Source of the DNA: Ettlia oleoabundans
Lineage: Eukaryota > Chlorophyta > Chlorophyceae > Chlamydomonadales
Assembly (NCBI GenBank): GCA_019693395.1
Contig: JAAMXP010001051.1
Coordinates: forward strand, 1-21,624
DNA: 21,624 nt
Direction of reading: 5' to 3'
Shown: in pieces, positions 20,273 to 21,624 of the stretch
Layout: each line of letters opens with the position of its first letter
How positions within the stretch are numbered: position 1 is the first letter of the stretch
The notes under the pieces: model-generated
The model's database searches: none
Seen by the model: the letters and a program-made list of their open reading frames with translations, nothing else
Told to the model about the DNA's origin: nothing
Position numbers and translations under genes: made by a program

Positions 20273-20466
20273 GGAGGCAGCGTGGTGAGGTTCGGGAAAA
20301 AGGGCGAGCACTCCGGCGTGTCGGCTGCGGATCAAGCAGCGACCGTGAATAAACGAACCAAGAAGCAGCATGCACCCGCTCTGCATGCCCCAGATCAAGG
20401 CAGGGTTTTTGGCAGGTTTTGCGCCTGCCACCTGAGCTTGCCACCTAGGAGGCCTGGTTATACATA
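20273..20466. promoter_or_regulatory. Short divergent promoter region between glycosylase and helicase
   Basis: Only 194 bp separate the chosen start codons of the glycosylase (minus) and the helicase (plus), so both promoters and 5' leaders must share this space. Part could be glycosylase coding sequence if the upstream ATG at 20386 is used. I see no clear TATA box at a suitable distance for either gene. Confidence 0.6.
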
Positions 20467-21624
20467 ATGCAGAATGTCATTAGTGCAATCAGAGGTACAG
20501 TTTTTGAGGGCCTTACGAAGGCCCTCGGGCCTTTGTGCGGGTTGAGCATCATGTGCTGGGCTCGCCTCGCTGCCAGAGCCCTTCCCAAAGCCGTAATGGA
20601 ACCTTGTCGAAGCTATAGCGGTGATCAAAGGCGGCAGGTTGCTTGCTGGTTTCCCTAGCTTTGCCACTTCAGCTGCGCCCGCCATGCTGCCTCCGCCAAC
20701 GTTGATCACTTTGTTGGCTAGTACAGCTGCTGGCTGCAGGTCTGGGTGCAGTTGCGGCTTCAGAAGATTACACAGAAGCAATATCAGATCTGAGCAACCC
20801 TGCCTCCTTTTTCCCTACTGCGCGTGCGCTGGAGCGCACCATTGTGGCGCACCTCGGGTCCGTACCTCAACAGGCACCTGCCATTGACCACCCTCTGACA
20901 CCAGTGTGAACAAGCCAGCTGTGGCCTGAGTGCATGCCGTCTGTGGAATTGTTTCATGGGTCGTACGTGCCGCTGTCTCGTTGCTACACTGCTGCGTGCA
21001 GCCCTACCAATAGTGGCAAGACACACACAGCCCTGCAGCACCTGCGCCGTGCCACCAGTGGCGTTTATTGTGGCCCGCTGCGCCTGCTCGCCTGGCAAGT
21101 GCACGACCAGCTCAACACCTCGGGCCTGCCCTGCAACCTGATCACTGGTCAGGAGCGGCGTGATGCGGGTGCACCGCACACCGCCTGCACAACAGAGATG
21201 GCCTCCACGCGCGCAGTGGTGGATGTGGCGGTGAGTGCTGTGCTGGGTTTGCAACAAGCAGGTGGGAGGGAAGCGAGTCCCAAGTCTTGTGCTGTCATAT
21301 GCGTGTAGAACCTCTGCTTCCTTAGCAAGGCGTTTGCTTTGCAGCTCACCCTCCTGTGCTGTTACCTGGCTGGACTGCTGAGCTACAGCACCCGCGCCGT
21401 TGCCTCGCTTTGTGCATTGTTCTTAATTCCCTTTTAGGTTCTGGATGAGATTCAGATGCTGGCAGACCCCAGCCGTGGCTGGGCCTTTACTAAAGCCCTG
21501 CTGGGGGTACCTGCGCGCACCCTGCATGTCTGTGGGGACCCAGCAGTGCTGCCGCTGCTTCAGAAGATCCTGGAGGAGACAGGTGAGCACATGTTTTGTG
21601 TGTGTGTGTGTGTGTGTGTGGGGG
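20467..21624 (+). CDS. SUV3-type ATP-dependent RNA helicase, 5' part, predicted mitochondrial
   Basis: SUV3 is a DExH/D-box RNA helicase that acts with exoribonuclease in mitochondrial RNA turnover. Exons read: 20467-20620, 20740-20857 (acceptor could be 20752 instead), 21002-21230 and 21438-21582. The gene continues past the right edge from the donor at 21583. Phases agree throughout. Motif I is GPTNSGKT (about residues 91-98), created only when exon 2 (..ERTIVAHLG) is spliced to exon 3. Then come YCGPLRLLAWQ, NLITGQER, CTTEMAS, motif II VLDEIQM (168-174) and RGWAFTKALLG. The DEIQ box and the spacing are characteristic of SUV3. The N-terminus (residues 1-51) is Arg/Ala/Leu-rich with few acids and ends CRSYS, matching an R-3 type mitochondrial processing site. 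The helicase C-terminal half and SUV3 C-terminal domain are outside the window. Confidence 0.9.
21597..21620. repeat. GT dinucleotide microsatellite in helicase intron 4
   Basis: About twelve GT/TG units follow the donor of the fourth helicase exon by roughly a dozen bases and run nearly to the window edge. Such tracts are common in introns and often vary in length between strains. Confidence 0.85.

Noticed and set aside
20458..20781. 107-codon open frame on minus overlapping the helicase start
   Set aside because: It lies opposite helicase exon 1 and intron 1 and shows no family motif. The helicase model has conserved motifs and matching phases.
1..21624. tRNA, rRNA, CRISPR array, transposon or bacterial operon
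   Set aside because: No cloverleaf, rRNA core, spaced direct repeats, transposase or reverse transcriptase motif, or terminal inverted repeats were noticed. The exon-intron structure is clearly nuclear eukaryotic.

Overview
The window is nuclear DNA of an intron-dense eukaryote, most probably a core green alga (Chlorophyta; class not determinable from this stretch). The grounds are moderately high GC, many short GT-AG introns (mean about 150 bp in the large gene), TGTAA-type candidate poly(A) signals, and families typical of algae. Operons, ribosome binding sites, CRISPR arrays and mobile elements were looked for and not seen.

Layout. (1) Positions 1-2089, minus strand: a PPM/PP2C phosphatase of the PTC7-like type in six exons. 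The last exon runs off the left edge. (2) Positions 2625-17356, minus strand: one giant gene. I traced it as 46 exons whose phases match at every junction. The summed coding length is 8073 nt, giving a predicted 2690-residue protein. In order it has a signal peptide, about 1,400 residues of Cys/Trp-rich repeats with a Pro-rich and a Tyr-rich insert, a beta-sandwich-like segment, a REJ/PKD-like region, a degenerate GPS-like motif, a SEA-like membrane-proximal domain, one glycine-zipper transmembrane helix, and a short cytoplasmic tail with a Ser-Pro cluster. (3) Positions 17357-18283: a gene-poor stretch with only weak candidate exons. (4) Positions 18379-20272, minus strand: an AlkA/MAG-type 3-methyladenine DNA glycosylase in seven exons, including a 14-nt microexon and a GC-AG intron. 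(5) From 20467, plus strand: the 5' part of a SUV3-type RNA helicase with a predicted mitochondrial presequence, continuing off the right edge.

The glycosylase and helicase are divergently arranged, with 194 bp between their chosen start codons. The phosphatase, giant gene and glycosylase lie head-to-tail on the minus strand. No shared pathway is evident. The most unusual locus is the giant gene: its extracellular plan resembles a polycystin-1/REJ ectodomain but ends in one transmembrane helix with no channel, joined to algal-style Cys-rich and Tyr-rich glycoprotein modules.

All exon boundaries come from reading splice signals, phase and family motifs by eye. Junctions I consider ambiguous are flagged.
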